DNA of 64,000 nucleotides from Endozoicomonas numazuensis (lineage in GTDB: Bacteria > Pseudomonadota > Gammaproteobacteria > Pseudomonadales > Endozoicomonadaceae), in NCBI RefSeq assembly GCF_000722635.1, contig NZ_JOKH01000002.1, forward strand, positions 495,783 to 559,782, written 5' to 3'. This document shows, piece after piece, positions 63,002 through 64,000 of this stretch (its first letter is position 1; each line of letters opens with the position of its first letter). The notes beneath the pieces are model-generated. The model was not told where the DNA came from. It saw only the letters and a program-made list of their open reading frames with translations, and did not search any database. The position numbers and the translations under genes were made by a program.

Positions 63002-64000
63002 CTACGTGGTATCAACTACCAGGTGCTTTAAGCTGGCACTCCTGCCTTCAGTAATCGCTGCAAACACGTCTTCCCAGTTTTCGATGGTGAACCAGTCAAA
63101 TAATCCCCTGATCGCATGCCATAGCGCTTTTTTGGACTTCTTTGCTTCAAGAGCCTGCTGGAAGAACTTGCAAGCCAGCTGCTCTATCTGGTCGATGAGG
63201 AAGGCGCTGAACGTCAGGCAGGCCAGATTGGTCGCCAGATGTTGCTTTCCGTGCCCGTAATTGTGTTCGAGGTGGTAGCCCTGTGTTTTTAGCGTGTTAA
63301 AGGTTTCGTTCTCAATTTTCCACTTAGCGCGGCCTCCTCGCATGACTTTCGCCACATTCTCCTGAGTGAGTTGAATATCGGTTATCCATGTGTTGACGTA
63401 TTTTTTGCCTTTCGGATCAGTTTCGACGTATTCGAGGTAGTTGACCAGTGTCTTTTTATGAGACTTATTGATGGAGACGTTGTTCACGAACCGGAACCAA
63501 TGCTTATGACCCTTTTCATCGGTAAACTGATAGCGTTTCACTTTGTCAGCCTTATCCAGTTCGTCAACCGATTCATAAAGCGACGTATGCGAAGTGTCCT
63601 TTGCCACCATGATGAAGCTGTATCCGTGGGATTTCACCAGCTTGATGGTCGGGCCGTCGGAGTAAAGATCGTCGAAGTTCAGAACCAGCTTAAGGTGTGG
63701 GTGCTCTCTGGATATGTTTGACAGAAGTCGTTTCAACGCCGTTTTTTCACAGTCATTCTTTGAGGCATCCACCTGCTGAATAATGGGTTCCGGCATTAAA
63801 GGGAGTACTTCCTTTTTGCCCGGCTTTACCAGACAGCAAGCTAATAGCTGGTGATAGTACTGAGGATTCTTGCTACCTGGCTTTTTTACGCAGCATTCCG
63901 GGCAGTCAATTTTACCTGAGCTGAAATGTCCAGTTCCATCAATTGGCGCGAGATAGCCTTCGTCAAAATATTCGAACTGCCTGAGGCGCCCGGAGCGTTG
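63002..64000 (-). CDS. IS transposase, 5' end beyond the window
   Basis: The minus frame is open from base 64000 to a stop at 63002, giving 332 residues; the N-terminus lies outside. DDE residues are visible: Asp in IDGTGHFSSGKIDC, Asp in LNFDDLYSDGP, and Glu in WKIENETFNTLK with the YREK-like setting of IS4-type enzymes. The Cys pair CPECC after the first Asp is as in some IS4-superfamily subgroups. I could not identify the terminal inverted repeat on the downstream side. An internal ATG at 63796 is not the real start. Confidence 0.9.
   Translation of the reverse strand, partial: QRSGRLRQFEYFDEGYLAPIDGTGHFSSGKIDCPECCVKKPGSKNPQYYHQLLACCLVKPGKKEVLPLMPEPIIQQVDASKNDCEKTALKRLLSNISREHPHLKLVLNFDDLYSDGPTIKLVKSHGYSFIMVAKDTSHTSLYESVDELDKADKVKRYQFTDEKGHKHWFRFVNNVSINKSHKKTLVNYLEYVETDPKGKKYVNTWITDIQLTQENVAKVMRGGRAKWKIENETFNTLKTQGYHLEHNYGHGKQHLATNLACLTFSAFLIDQIEQLACKFFQQALEAKKSKKALWHAIRGLFDWFTIENWEDVFAAITEGRSASLKHLVVDTT

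Noticed and set aside
63002-63796. Transposase starting at the internal ATG 63796
   Set aside because: The same frame is open to the window edge and includes the first catalytic Asp upstream of this ATG, so the gene is longer.
1-64000. CRISPR arrays, tRNA, rRNA, 4.5S RNA
   Set aside because: No spaced direct repeats of CRISPR size and no cloverleaf or conserved RNA core were found by eye; a covariance-model scan could still reveal small RNAs.

Overview
The window reads as a chromosome segment of a marine gammaproteobacterium of the Oceanospirillales, most likely Endozoicomonas or a close relative. The reasons are the housekeeping gene order, many short palindromic repeat elements, and several long low-complexity proteins with coiled coils and nuclear-localisation-like basic clusters, as often seen in animal-associated members of that group. 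The genus is inferred from style, not proven by a marker gene.

Backbone. From about 18.4 kb to 56.8 kb runs a recognisable gammaproteobacterial order: corB, ypjD, ffh, then rpsP-rimM-trmD-rplS, then xerD, dsbC, hom, thrC, recJ. It is split by three accessory insertions. Between ffh and rpsP (23.2-40.7 kb) lie a GNAT acetyltransferase, two very large unrecognised proteins, a decayed dps gene, ybjQ, a rhomboid protease, a multidomain M14 carboxypeptidase, two adjacent ATP-grasp ligases, an M20 peptidase and a gene broken by a foldback element. Between rplS and xerD lie an outer-membrane beta-barrel protein and an exported unknown. Between xerD and dsbC lies a molybdenum sulfite dehydrogenase with three c-type cytochrome genes.

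Left part (0-18 kb). A large unrecognised gene runs off the left edge. It is followed by a tiny acidic exported protein, dinG with a DUF1145 gene, a YchJ-like SEC-C protein, a TAXI-type TRAP transporter (binding protein and fused permease), an SRAP protein with altered active-site residues, a DUF2007 gene, a Sel1-type exported protein, an acyltransferase with a NIF3-like partner, a SWIM zinc-finger protein, two Nudix hydrolases and a gamma carbonic anhydrase. Right part (56.8-64 kb): PqiA-like and DUF2721 membrane proteins, dinB, an unknown protein, an acyltransferase, a LuxR-type response regulator, the severed receiver domain of a lost hybrid kinase, and an IS transposase cut by the right edge.

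Repeats. Four 164-bp foldback elements and one decayed copy have a central hairpin kept by paired base changes; one copy sits immediately after a start codon. There are also four 61-bp palindromes, one 178-bp foldback element of another family and a 17-unit 8-bp tandem array. I saw no rRNA, tRNA or CRISPR. The most interesting candidates are the ATP-grasp/carboxypeptidase locus (33.2-40.1 kb) and the pair of large proteins at 23.9-30.9 kb, which share a C-terminal motif and carry eukaryote-like short motifs.
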